From: Thermovorax subterraneus
Lineage (GTDB): Bacteria > Bacillota > Thermosediminibacteria > Thermosediminibacterales > Thermosediminibacteraceae
Assembly: GCA_021608145.1 (NCBI GenBank)
Contig: JAKIHM010000019.1
Location: 1-50,140, forward strand
Reading direction: 5' to 3'
DNA length: 50,140 nt
This document shows, in pieces, positions 41,503-49,806 of this stretch. The notes below the pieces were generated by a model, which saw nothing but the letters and a program-made list of their open reading frames with translations, searched no databases and was not told where the DNA came from. Numbering within the stretch: position 1 is the stretch's first letter; the number at the start of each line of letters is the position of its first letter. The position numbers were made by a program, and so were the translations under genes.

Positions 41503-42781
41503 GATAAATAAGGAACTTTGCAAAGGCTGTACTTTGTGTTCGCAGGTTTGTGGGATAGGTGCATGTTTTGGGGAACCTTTGATACCGCACGAGATTGACG
41601 AACGTCGGTGTATCAACTGCGGACAGTGCGTAGTCACCTGCCCTACAGGTGCTGCTAGCGACCTGTCGGAGCTTGAAAGGGTAAAAGAGGTCCTTGAGGA
41701 GGATAACGTAATTAAAGTTGTACAGTGCGCCCCAGCTTTGAGAGTAAGCCTGGGGGAGGAATTCGGTATGGAAGCAGGTAGTATTGTCCCAGGACGAATG
41801 GCTTCGGTCTTAAGAAAACTGGGATTTGACAGGGTGTATGATACTTGCTTTGCCGCCGACCTGACCGCCATGGAAGAGGGGCATGAATTCTTGGAAAGGC
41901 TGGAAAGAGGCGGACCTTTTCCCATGTTCACTTCGTGCTGTCCGGCGTGGGTGCTTTATATGGAAAAAAACTATCCTGAGCTCCTTCCCCTTTTATCTTC
42001 ATGCAAATCGCCACAACAAATGTTTGGAGCCCTGGTAAAGGCTTATATGGCAGAAAAAGAAGGTATAGATAAAGACAAAATTTTTCTGCTTTCGGCCATG
42101 CCGTGTACAGCCAAAAAATACGAGGCTAAAAGACCTGAAATGAGTAAGGATGGATATAATGATGTGGATGCGGTATTGACAACAAGAGAGCTGGCGCAGT
42201 TGATAAAGGAAAAGCAAATCGAATTTACAGACTTGCCGGAGGAGAATTTCGATGTCCCGTTCGGAGTGTACACCGGAGCAGGAGTTCTCTTTGGGACAAG
42301 CGGAGGTGTGATGGAAGCGGCACTGAGGACTCTCGTGAAAAAACTCACAGGAAAACCCTTGAAAAACATAACTTTTAAGCCGGCTAGAGGAGCAGAGGGT
42401 GTCAGGGAAGCCGTAATAGGAATTGAAAACATGAAGATAAAAGTTGCGGTGGTGAGCGGCATCAAAAATGCTATGCCGCTCCTAGAAGATATAAGAAAGG
42501 GTTTTTCAGACTATCATTTTATAGAGGTGATGGCCTGCCCGGTCGGGTGTATTGGTGGAGGAGGACAGCCGCGGATTCCAAAGAGGTCTTTGAGAAAAAT
42601 GGTGCTGAAAAAAAGGGAAAAAGCCATATACTATTATGAACTCGGCCTGCCTCAAATTGCAGCGGTGGATAACCCTATTATAAAAGCTTTATATACAGAA
42701 TTCTTGGGCGGGCCCCTGTCGAAAAAGTCGCACGAGCTCCTGCATACGGTATATTCTGATAAAAAAATATTTTTTCACTAG
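41489..42781 (+). CDS. hydA: [FeFe] hydrogenase catalytic subunit, HydA2-like
   Basis: 430 aa. Two N-terminal [4Fe-4S] motifs (CKGCTLCSQVC, CINCGQCVVTC) lead to a complete H-cluster domain: TSCCPAW, MPCTAKKYE and EVMACPVGCIGGGGQP, all canonical. It should make or oxidise H2. ATG 41489 has GGGAG at 8 nt and lies inside the end of fdhF, so translation is coupled and a complex is likely. The combination Sec-FdhF + small ferredoxin + HydA is that of hydrogen-dependent CO2 reductase or formate-hydrogen lyase. No NuoE/NuoF-type subunit is present, so it is not the NAD-linked bifurcating form. Confidence 0.93.
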   Translation: MAIVEINKELCKGCTLCSQVCGIGACFGEPLIPHEIDERRCINCGQCVVTCPTGAASDLSELERVKEVLEEDNVIKVVQCAPALRVSLGEEFGMEAGSIVPGRMASVLRKLGFDRVYDTCFAADLTAMEEGHEFLERLERGGPFPMFTSCCPAWVLYMEKNYPELLPLLSSCKSPQQMFGALVKAYMAEKEGIDKDKIFLLSAMPCTAKKYEAKRPEMSKDGYNDVDAVLTTRELAQLIKEKQIEFTDLPEENFDVPFGVYTGAGVLFGTSGGVMEAALRTLVKKLTGKPLKNITFKPARGAEGVREAVIGIENMKIKVAVVSGIKNAMPLLEDIRKGFSDYHFIEVMACPVGCIGGGGQPRIPKRSLRKMVLKKREKAIYYYELGLPQIAAVDNPIIKALYTEFLGGPLSKKSHELLHTVYSDKKIFFH

Positions 42782-42784
42782 GTA

Positions 42785-42813
42785 TTGACAAATATTTAAC
42801 GAAGTAGTATTCT
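42785..42813 (+). promoter_or_regulatory. Sigma-A promoter of the CO dehydrogenase operon
   Basis: TTGACA (42785-42790), a 17-bp spacer and TATTCT (42808-42813). Confidence 0.8.
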
Positions 42814-42824
42814 AAAATCGGAAG

Positions 42825-42842
42825 TTGTGAAAATATTAACAA
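42825..42842 (+). promoter_or_regulatory. Rex operator of the CO dehydrogenase operon
   Basis: TTGTGAAAATATTAACAA differs from the 39208 site at only two central positions. It lies 11 nt after the -10 box, where binding would block transcription. Confidence 0.82.
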
Positions 42843-42867
42843 ACATGTACGTGAGGAGAGATAAATA

Positions 42868-43284
42868 ATGGTGAAAATCCTTTTCGAAAGGGATAAATGT
42901 TTGGGCTGCAAGACGTGTGAACTTGCTTGTGCTGCGGCACATTCAAAGACCAAAAGTTTGCTTGGTGCTATAAAAGAAAAAAAAGTTTCCCGTATTAGAA
43001 TAAAAGTAAAAAACGGTAAACTCAGTGCAGAACAATGTGCCCTCTGTAGTAACCCAAGATGTATTGAAGTCTGTCCTGTCGGCGCACTTAGCAGAAGCAA
43101 AAACGGAACCATCAAAGTAAATCCTCTGGTATGCACCATGTGTGGTCTGTGCCGGGAGGCCTGCCCCTTTGGAGCTATCGTTTTGAGCAGTTATCCCACG
43201 ATTTGCGACCGCTGCAGCGAACAAGATGAACCTTTGTGCGCAAAGGCCTGCCCCACAAGAGCACTGAAGATGAAGGCTATGTAG
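42868..43284 (+). CDS. cooF: CooF-like ferredoxin, four [4Fe-4S] motifs
   Basis: 138 aa. Cluster sets: CLGCKTCELAC; CALCSNPRCIEVC; CTMCGLCREAC; CDRCSEQDEPLCAKAC. The longer second and fourth sets are typical of the DMSO-reductase/CooF type. CooF takes electrons from CO dehydrogenase. It lies 12 nt before cooS. ATG has GAGGAGAG upstream. The carrier could also link to the fdhF/hydrogenase set just upstream. Confidence 0.92.
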   Translation: MVKILFERDKCLGCKTCELACAAAHSKTKSLLGAIKEKKVSRIRIKVKNGKLSAEQCALCSNPRCIEVCPVGALSRSKNGTIKVNPLVCTMCGLCREACPFGAIVLSSYPTICDRCSEQDEPLCAKACPTRALKMKAM

Positions 43285-43296
43285 GGAGGTATTGTC

Positions 43297-45183
43297 GTGA
43301 TAAACTGTGAGTTATTCACCTGCGATGCGGCGACAAAAAAGTTATACGAAAAGGCTAAAAAAGAGCGAATAGATACGGTATGGGACCGCGCCCTTGCTAT
43401 GCAGCCCCAGTGCGGCTTTGGCGAGACGGGATTATGCTGTACCAATTGCTCCATGGGACCGTGCCGTATTGTAAAAGTTTCGGACGATGGCCCCAAAGTG
43501 GGTATATGCGGAGCGACCGAGGACACGATTGCATCGCGAAACTTTGCTAGAGCGGTCGCTGCCGGTTCCGCAGCCCATTCGGACCATGGAAGGGATATTG
43601 CCCTGGCCCTTTATCATGCGACTGGTAAAAGCCGTGTAAAAGATGAGGAAAAGCTTTTTAAAATAGCCGGCGAGTGGGGTATAGCGGTAGAGGGCAAGGA
43701 TGCTTCGCTTATTGCCAGAGAAGTGGCGGAAAAAGCTCTATCGGAATTTGGTAAAATATTTGGCAAATTAGTATTTTTAAAAAGAGCGCCGCATAAAAGG
43801 CAAAATTTGTGGGATGAATTAGGGGTGGCCCCGGAGGCCATAGATAGAGAAATTGTAGAGGTTTTGCACTCCACCCATATGGGAAGTGATGCCGATTACA
43901 GGAACATAATCAGGCAGGCGATAAGGGCGGCGCTGAGTGACGGATGGGGAGGCTCCATGATAGGCACTGAGCTGAGCGACGTGCTTTTCGGCACCCCTGC
44001 GCCCCGGAAGGTGGAGGCCAATCTCGGCGTCTTGAAGAAGGAATGCGTAAATATAGTGGTACACGGCCACGAGCCCACTCTGTCCGAAGCTATCGTAATG
44101 GCGGCAAAAGACTCGGAACTTTTGGAACTTGCGAAAAAACAGGGAGCAGAGGGCATAAACGTAGTGGGTATGTGCTGCACGGGCAACGAGATAGCCATGA
44201 GGCATGGAATTCCGATGGCAGGCGATTTCTTCCAGCAGGAACTGGCTATTGTGACCGGCGCTGTTGAAGCTATGATAGTTGACGTTCAATGCATAATGCC
44301 TTCCCTTGCCACAGTAGCAAAATGCTACCATACGAAGCTTATTACTACCTCTCCCAAGGCAAAGGTTCCTGGAGCAATTCATATGGAATTCGACGAACAA
44401 AAAGGTCTGGATATAGCAAAAAGGATAGTAAAAGAAGCGGTAATGAACTTCAAAAACAGGAAGGGAGAAGTTTATATACCCGACGTAAAAAGTGAAGGGG
44501 AAATAGGCTATAGTTTCGAAGCCATAATCAAAATCCTCGACCGGGTTACAAATTCCTTCGCCCATCCTTCCGGAACCGTAAAACCCCTTGTTGACGCCAT
44601 AAAATCGGGCGTGCTAAGGGGTGCGGTAGCGATAGTTGGCTGCAACAACCATAAGCAGCCGCACAACTCGTGCCACGTTACTCTTGCAAAGGAGCTTTTA
44701 AGGCGCGACATACTCGTTGTGACGACAGGGTGCGGTGCTCATTCCTGCATAAAGGCGGGGCTAATGAGCAAAGAAGCCCGAAAATACTGCGGAAAAGGGC
44801 TTGCTACCGTTTGCGAACTGCTTGACATACCTCCCGTGCTCCACATGGGGTCCTGTGTGGACATAAGCCGTATTCTGGTGCTGCTTTCTGAAGTGGCCAA
44901 TTACATGGGCGTGGACATCAGCGATTTGCCGGTAGCTGCTGCGGCGCCTGAATGGATGTCTGAGAAGGCTCAATCTATAGGTCTTTATGCTGTAGCCTCA
45001 GGTATATGCGTAGTATTGGGTGTATCTCCCGCTGTCACCGGTTCGGAAAATGTAACAAACTATCTGACAAAAGACCTGGAAAGCATCTTAGGTGGCAGGT
45101 TTGAAATAGAAAAAGATCCGGTCAAAGCTGCCGAAAAAATTGCAGTTCATATCGAAAATAAGCGGAAGCGACTGGGGATTTAA
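43297..45183 (+). CDS. cooS: Carbon monoxide dehydrogenase catalytic subunit (Ni-Fe-S)
   Basis: 628 aa, the usual CooS length. It interconverts CO and CO2. N-terminal cysteines for the D- and B-clusters are in the stretch ending GLCCTNCSMGPCRI. C-cluster ligands are in GCNNHKQPHNSCHV, TTGCGAHSC and HMGSCVDISR. GTG start with GGGAGG upstream. No acetyl-CoA synthase or corrinoid protein genes are nearby, so this looks like a stand-alone enzyme with CooF and CooC. It ends just before cooC. Confidence 0.96.
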   Translation: MINCELFTCDAATKKLYEKAKKERIDTVWDRALAMQPQCGFGETGLCCTNCSMGPCRIVKVSDDGPKVGICGATEDTIASRNFARAVAAGSAAHSDHGRDIALALYHATGKSRVKDEEKLFKIAGEWGIAVEGKDASLIAREVAEKALSEFGKIFGKLVFLKRAPHKRQNLWDELGVAPEAIDREIVEVLHSTHMGSDADYRNIIRQAIRAALSDGWGGSMIGTELSDVLFGTPAPRKVEANLGVLKKECVNIVVHGHEPTLSEAIVMAAKDSELLELAKKQGAEGINVVGMCCTGNEIAMRHGIPMAGDFFQQELAIVTGAVEAMIVDVQCIMPSLATVAKCYHTKLITTSPKAKVPGAIHMEFDEQKGLDIAKRIVKEAVMNFKNRKGEVYIPDVKSEGEIGYSFEAIIKILDRVTNSFAHPSGTVKPLVDAIKSGVLRGAVAIVGCNNHKQPHNSCHVTLAKELLRRDILVVTTGCGAHSCIKAGLMSKEARKYCGKGLATVCELLDIPPVLHMGSCVDISRILVLLSEVANYMGVDISDLPVAAAAPEWMSEKAQSIGLYAVASGICVVLGVSPAVTGSENVTNYLTKDLESILGGRFEIEKDPVKAAEKIAVHIENKRKRLGI

Positions 45184-45198
45184 GTGGAGGTTAAAAGT

Positions 45199-46008
45199 AT
45201 GAAGATAGCTATTACCGGCAAGGGCGGGGTTGGTAAAACCACCCTTGCCGCAGTCCTCGCTAAATTGTATGCAGCGGAAGGTTACAGGGTGATGGCTGTA
45301 GATGCAGATCCGGATGCTAACCTTGCAGCTGCGCTGGGATTCCCTGAGGATAAGCAAAGTAAAATTGTACCTCTTTCTGAGATGAGAGACCTCATAGCAG
45401 AAAGGACAGGAGCCCAACCCGGTCTTGTGGGTCAGATGTTTACACTCAATCCAAAGGTTGAAGACATACCTGAGAGATTTTGCATTGAGCATGAAGGTGT
45501 CAGGCTCCTAGTAATGGGCGGCGTAAAAAAGGGTGGTTCGGGTTGTGCATGCCCGGAACATACCTTTTTACGGGCTATAATGAGACACTTGCTTCTTGAT
45601 AGTAAAGATGTGCTGATAGTAGATATGGAAGCTGGTATAGAACATTTAGGAAGAGCCACGGCGGATTGTGTTGACGCTTTCATAGTTATAGTAGAACCTT
45701 CTTTAAAGAGCATAAACACCTATTATTCTATAAGGAAACTTGCAGCCGAGATAGGTGTAAATAAAGTCCTGGTGGTGGGAAATAAGGTAAAAGACCGGGA
45801 TGATGAAAATTTTATAAAAAACAACGTGGAAGCGGATAAACTGCTGGGAATATTGAGCTACGATGTTACAGTAGAAAAAGCAGATAGGGAAGGCGTCTCT
45901 CCCTTCTACGCCAGCAAGCAAACCAGAGAGAGCATTGCTTTCATAAAGAATAAGATTAGCCAACTTTGTATTGCAAACTATTCATTGATGCCAAAAGCCA
46001 ATTTTTAA
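45199..46008 (+). CDS. cooC: CO dehydrogenase nickel-insertion ATPase CooC
   Basis: 269 aa, SIMIBI-class ATPase. P-loop GKGGVGKTT (residues 7-15), switch VDADPDANLAAALG, then CACPEHTFLRA, whose CxC is the metal site of CooC, and VDMEAGIEHLGRATA. It loads nickel into CooS. ATG 45199 has GGAGG at 8 nt; a GTG at 45184 is the alternative. The S-component gene follows after 16 nt. Confidence 0.95.
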   Translation: MKIAITGKGGVGKTTLAAVLAKLYAAEGYRVMAVDADPDANLAAALGFPEDKQSKIVPLSEMRDLIAERTGAQPGLVGQMFTLNPKVEDIPERFCIEHEGVRLLVMGGVKKGGSGCACPEHTFLRAIMRHLLLDSKDVLIVDMEAGIEHLGRATADCVDAFIVIVEPSLKSINTYYSIRKLAAEIGVNKVLVVGNKVKDRDDENFIKNNVEADKLLGILSYDVTVEKADREGVSPFYASKQTRESIAFIKNKISQLCIANYSLMPKANF

Positions 46009-46024
46009 GGAGGACACCAATTTT

Positions 46025-46558
46025 ATGAAAATGAGCACTAAAAGGATAACCTACATGGCGATGTTCGTGGTGCTGAACGTGGTACTCACCCGAATTGCCA
46101 GTATAAGGATAGCGTTCGGCTCAGTGGAAGCGATAAGAATAGGATTCGGAGGATTTCCCGTTATCCTAGCCGGGATTACGATGGGACCTGCAGCCGGAGG
46201 AATAGTGGGAGCAGTCGGTGATCTGGTGGGTTACTGGATAGTCCCGATGGGACCGTATATGCCTCATTTTACTTTTACAGCTGCATTGACCGGCATGATA
46301 CCCGGTTTTATGATAAGACTTTTTAACAGTAAACAACCGAACATCTGGCAGCTTGCCATAGCGATAGCTACCGGACAGATGATAACTTCGGTGTTACTCG
46401 TGCCCTATTTTCTCTACAAGCTCTTCGGCATACCGCTGGTTTACAAGATAGTTACTTCCTGTATCGTTCAAGCTTTTAATATTCCAATATACACCATTTT
46501 TGCCAGGCTAATAATGAAAAGGTTCAGCATCGGCCTGGCCCCGCAAAAAATCAATTAA
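46025..46558 (+). CDS. folT: ECF transporter S component, folate-type
   Basis: 177 aa, about six hydrophobic segments. The N-terminal RITYMAMFVVLNVVLTR and the segment FPVILAGITMGPAAGGIVG followed by GDLVGYW are typical of FolT-type S components, which take up folates with a shared ECF module (not in this window). It lies between cooC and the folate enzyme fhs, which fits folate supply for the C1 pathway. The start may be ATG 46025 or the ATG 6 nt later. Substrate is inferred. Confidence 0.85.
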   Translation: MKMSTKRITYMAMFVVLNVVLTRIASIRIAFGSVEAIRIGFGGFPVILAGITMGPAAGGIVGAVGDLVGYWIVPMGPYMPHFTFTAALTGMIPGFMIRLFNSKQPNIWQLAIAIATGQMITSVLLVPYFLYKLFGIPLVYKIVTSCIVQAFNIPIYTIFARLIMKRFSIGLAPQKIN

Positions 46559-46584
46559 AAAATTCCAGAAAGGACGGGGTGTAA

Positions 46585-48264
46585 ATGGCTTTCAAAAGCG
46601 ACATAGAAATAGCCCAGGAGGCAAAACTAGAGCACATAAGGGACATTGCCGCAAAACTCGGGCTTTCCGAGGACGACATCGAATACTACGGCAAATACAA
46701 GGCGAAGGTAGATTACAATTTATTAAAACGCCTTGGAGACAGACCCGATGCCAAACTGATTCTGGTGACTGCCATAAACCCCACGCCCGCCGGTGAAGGA
46801 AAGACCACCACGACGGTAGGCCTGGGCGATGCCTTAAGAAGGCTCGGCAAAAATGCGGCCATAGCTCTAAGGGAGCCCTCTCTTGGCCCGGTCTTTGGCG
46901 TAAAAGGCGGAGCGGCCGGCGGCGGTTACGCCCAGGTAGTGCCCATGGAAGACATAAACCTGCACTTTACCGGAGACATCCACGCCATAGGAGCGGCCAA
47001 CAACTTGCTGGCGGCCATGGTGGACAACCACATATACCAGGGCAACGAACTCGGCATCGACCCGCGGCGCATAGTCTGGAGGCGCTGCATGGACATGAAC
47101 GACAGGCAGCTGAGGTTCATAGTGGACGGCCTTGGAGGGAAAGCCAACGGAGTTCCCAGGGAAGACGGCTTTGACATAACGGTAGCATCGGAAGTGATGG
47201 CGGTATTTTGCCTGGCGACGGACCTGGAAGACCTCAAAAACCGCCTTTCCCGGATAGTGGTGGCCTACACCTACGACGGCAGGCCGGTAACCGCCGGCGA
47301 CCTCAAGGCCCATGGAGCGATGGCGGCACTGCTGAAAGATGCATTTAAGCCCAACCTGGTGCAGACGTTAGAAGGCACTCCAGCCTTTGTACACGGGGGG
47401 CCTTTTGCCAACATAGCCCACGGCTGCAACAGCGTAATCGCCACGAAGATGGCCATGAAACTGGCGGACTACGTAGTAACCGAAGCTGGATTTGGCGCGG
47501 ACCTGGGAGCAGAGAAATTCCTGGACATAAAATGCCGGGTAGCGGGCATAAAGCCCAACGCCGTAGCAATTGTGGCCTCGGTCCGGGCGTTGAAATACAA
47601 TGGAGGAGTACCGAAAGAAAAGCTAAGCGAAGAAAACCTGGAAGCCCTGAAAAAAGGCATACCCAACCTGATGAAACACATAGAAAACATAACACAAAAA
47701 TTCGGCCTTCCGGCGGTAGTAGCCGTAAACCGCTTCCCCAGCGACACGGAAGCGGAACTCAATCTCATAAAAGAAGAATGCAAAGCGAAGGGAGTAAAAG
47801 CGGTAATATCCGAAGTATGGGCAAAGGGCGGCGAAGGCGGAATTGACCTGGCCGAAGAAGTGCTCAGGCTCATAGAAGAAGGGAAAAACAACTACAAGCC
47901 CCTGTATCCGCTGGAGATGGGCATAGCCGAGAAAATCGAGACTATAGCGAAGGAAATATACGGGGCCGACGGAGTGGACTTTACCGCCGCTGCGAAGAAA
48001 GAAATAGAGACCATAGAAAAGCTCGGGTTCAGGGACGTTCCGGTGTGCATAGCAAAGACCCAGTATTCGTTGAGCGACAACCCGGCGTTATTGGGAAGGC
48101 CCACGGGCTTTAGGATAACCGTGAGAAATGTGCGGATATCCGCCGGTGCCGGGTTTGCCGTGGCTCTGACCGGCGAGATAATGACGATGCCGGGATTGCC
48201 AAAGAGGCCGGCGGCGGAAAACATAGACGTGGATTCAAACGGCAGAATAAGCGGGCTTTTCTAA
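46585..48264 (+). CDS. fhs: Formate-tetrahydrofolate ligase
   Basis: 559 aa, full length. It makes 10-formyl-THF from formate, THF and ATP, or gains ATP in reverse. P-loop-like [14 protein letters not shown], then [19 protein letters not shown], and [15 protein letters not shown]-type blocks are family-specific. The start has AGGACGGGGTG upstream. The sequence is GC-richer than its neighbours but the reading is clean. It connects formate from FdhF to folate. Confidence 0.97.
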   Translation: MAFKSDIEIAQEAKLEHIRDIAAKLGLSEDDIEYYGKYKAKVDYNLLKRLGDRPDAKLILVTAINPTPAGEGKTTTTVGLGDALRRLGKNAAIALREPSLGPVFGVKGGAAGGGYAQVVPMEDINLHFTGDIHAIGAANNLLAAMVDNHIYQGNELGIDPRRIVWRRCMDMNDRQLRFIVDGLGGKANGVPREDGFDITVASEVMAVFCLATDLEDLKNRLSRIVVAYTYDGRPVTAGDLKAHGAMAALLKDAFKPNLVQTLEGTPAFVHGGPFANIAHGCNSVIATKMAMKLADYVVTEAGFGADLGAEKFLDIKCRVAGIKPNAVAIVASVRALKYNGGVPKEKLSEENLEALKKGIPNLMKHIENITQKFGLPAVVAVNRFPSDTEAELNLIKEECKAKGVKAVISEVWAKGGEGGIDLAEEVLRLIEEGKNNYKPLYPLEMGIAEKIETIAKEIYGADGVDFTAAAKKEIETIEKLGFRDVPVCIAKTQYSLSDNPALLGRPTGFRITVRNVRISAGAGFAVALTGEIMTMPGLPKRPAAENIDVDSNGRISGLF

Positions 48265-48315
48265 TAAAATGAAATCTAATTGCAGTTAATAGAAAGAAAA
48301 AGAGGGCGGGGAAAA

Positions 48316-49146
48316 ATGAAGGGAAAATTTAAAATCTTGCTAGCTTCTGGTGATGACGAACTTTCTATCCCGGGCCCCTTTGAGGTTAGATTTGGCGGTG
48401 AATATGTTCACCGCAGACTGATACCACATCTGACAGATTACAAAAGGGGCAAGGGTATAGCAGACAAAAAATGTCTTGAGTACAGAAAAAGGTATAATCT
48501 CGATTATTCTCAGTATATAACCGGAATTATCGTTTTCCCAGCAGTTTTGCCGCAAATCGTGGATAATCCGGAGAACTACATACCTTCAGAAATTCCACAG
48601 CACAATGTTCTCATAGCAGCCGGACTTCATCCGGATTTGATGGAAGAGCTTATTAAAAAAGCAGCGACTAGAGGTTGCCGGGCCCTTATAGCTCCGAAAG
48701 AAAATCCTGCATGGTTCGATTCACATTTCGAAAAAAAGATAAAAAAACTTTGTATGACATACGGTATCGAGTGTGTCTTTCCCCGCCCTTTCTGTGCTCT
48801 GGAAAAAAGCGGTCAAGCCTTTATAGACGAATTTCTGAAAGCTTTTAGGCTTGGAAGGCCTCAATTTGAGATTAAGGTGAATCATCGCGGAATTATCGAG
48901 GATGTTTTGGTTGAGTCTTCGGCCCCCTGCGGAGCTACTTATCATGTAGCAGCCGGTCTTATCGGAGTGAAAAAAGAGGAAGCTATAGAAGTGGCAAATA
49001 AGCTGTGGCACTGTTATGCATGCCTTGCAAGTAGCAAAATAGACACGGAAATAGGTGATTCGGTGATGCACCTGGCGGCCCGTATAAATCTGGCTGCTAT
49101 AAAAAAAGCGGTGGAAAAAAGCGATTGGGAGGGTAAGGCGTGCTAA
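48316..49146 (+). CDS. DUF166-family protein in the C1 operon
   Basis: 276 aa. FGGEYVHRRLIPHLTDYKRG near the N-terminus matches what I recall of DUF166, earlier labelled thymidylate synthase in archaea without firm proof. Cysteines are plentiful, notably SSAPCGATYHVAAG and LWHCYACLASSK in the last third, and could hold a metal or iron-sulfur site. ATG 48316 is chosen (GGGCGGGG upstream); a longer reading from 48280 lacks a ribosome site. It overlaps the second fchA by 7 nt and stands between fhs and folD, so a folate C1 role is inferred. Confidence 0.75.
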   Translation: MKGKFKILLASGDDELSIPGPFEVRFGGEYVHRRLIPHLTDYKRGKGIADKKCLEYRKRYNLDYSQYITGIIVFPAVLPQIVDNPENYIPSEIPQHNVLIAAGLHPDLMEELIKKAATRGCRALIAPKENPAWFDSHFEKKIKKLCMTYGIECVFPRPFCALEKSGQAFIDEFLKAFRLGRPQFEIKVNHRGIIEDVLVESSAPCGATYHVAAGLIGVKKEEAIEVANKLWHCYACLASSKIDTEIGDSVMHLAARINLAAIKKAVEKSDWEGKAC

Positions 49147-49769
49147 TAGAAAAAAGTGTTCGCGAATTTGTTGAATTGCTCTCCTCCAAAGAGCCTGTCC
49201 CGGGAGGAGGGGGTGCAGCTGCCTTAGTTGGTGCCATAGGGGTTGCACTAGGCAGTATGGTTGGAAACCTCACCGTGGGAAAAGAAAAATATAAAGATGT
49301 GGAAGCAGAGATAATCAAGATACTCGAGAGTGCAAAAAGCCTTCAAGCCGAATTGCTGGACCTGGTGGATGAGGATGCTAAGGTTTTCGGTAAGGTTGCC
49401 GGTGTATATAAAATGCCGAAAAATACCGAAGAGGAGAAGGCAAAGAGAAATGAAGCGATGGAGCAGGCATTAAGGGAAGCGTGCAGGGTGCCGATTAAAA
49501 TCATGGAACTTTCATATGAAGCCATAAAACTCCACAGAAAGCTGGCGGATATAGGAAACAGACTTGCAATCAGCGACGTTGGCGTCGGTGTATTATGCCT
49601 CAAGGCAGCATTATTAAGCGGCAGGATGAACGTAATTATAAATCTAAACGGCATCAAGGATGAAGGATTTGTCAGAAGCACTAGGGATGTGATGGAAAGA
49701 ATCTGTGCTGAAGCTTTGACGATTGCCGATGACGTTTATGCAAAAGTAAAAGAGATTTTGGGTGATTGA
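49140..49769 (+). CDS. fchA: Methenyl-THF cyclohydrolase / cyclodeaminase family (second copy)
   Basis: 209 aa. EPVPGGGGAAALVGAIGVALG and SDVGVGVLCLKAALL match the copy at 33840 along its whole length (same motif positions, many substitutions), so the two are old paralogs. Here it lies between DUF166 and folD and probably converts 10-formyl-THF and methenyl-THF. GTG 49140 has GGGAGGG upstream and overlaps the DUF166 stop. The FolD that follows lacks cyclohydrolase residues, which fits this role. Confidence 0.92.
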   Translation: MLIEKSVREFVELLSSKEPVPGGGGAAALVGAIGVALGSMVGNLTVGKEKYKDVEAEIIKILESAKSLQAELLDLVDEDAKVFGKVAGVYKMPKNTEEEKAKRNEAMEQALREACRVPIKIMELSYEAIKLHRKLADIGNRLAISDVGVGVLCLKAALLSGRMNVIINLNGIKDEGFVRSTRDVMERICAEALTIADDVYAKVKEILGD

Positions 49770-49806
49770 GTCTCAATAAATTTAATGAAAGTTGGAGGCA
49801 TGACAA

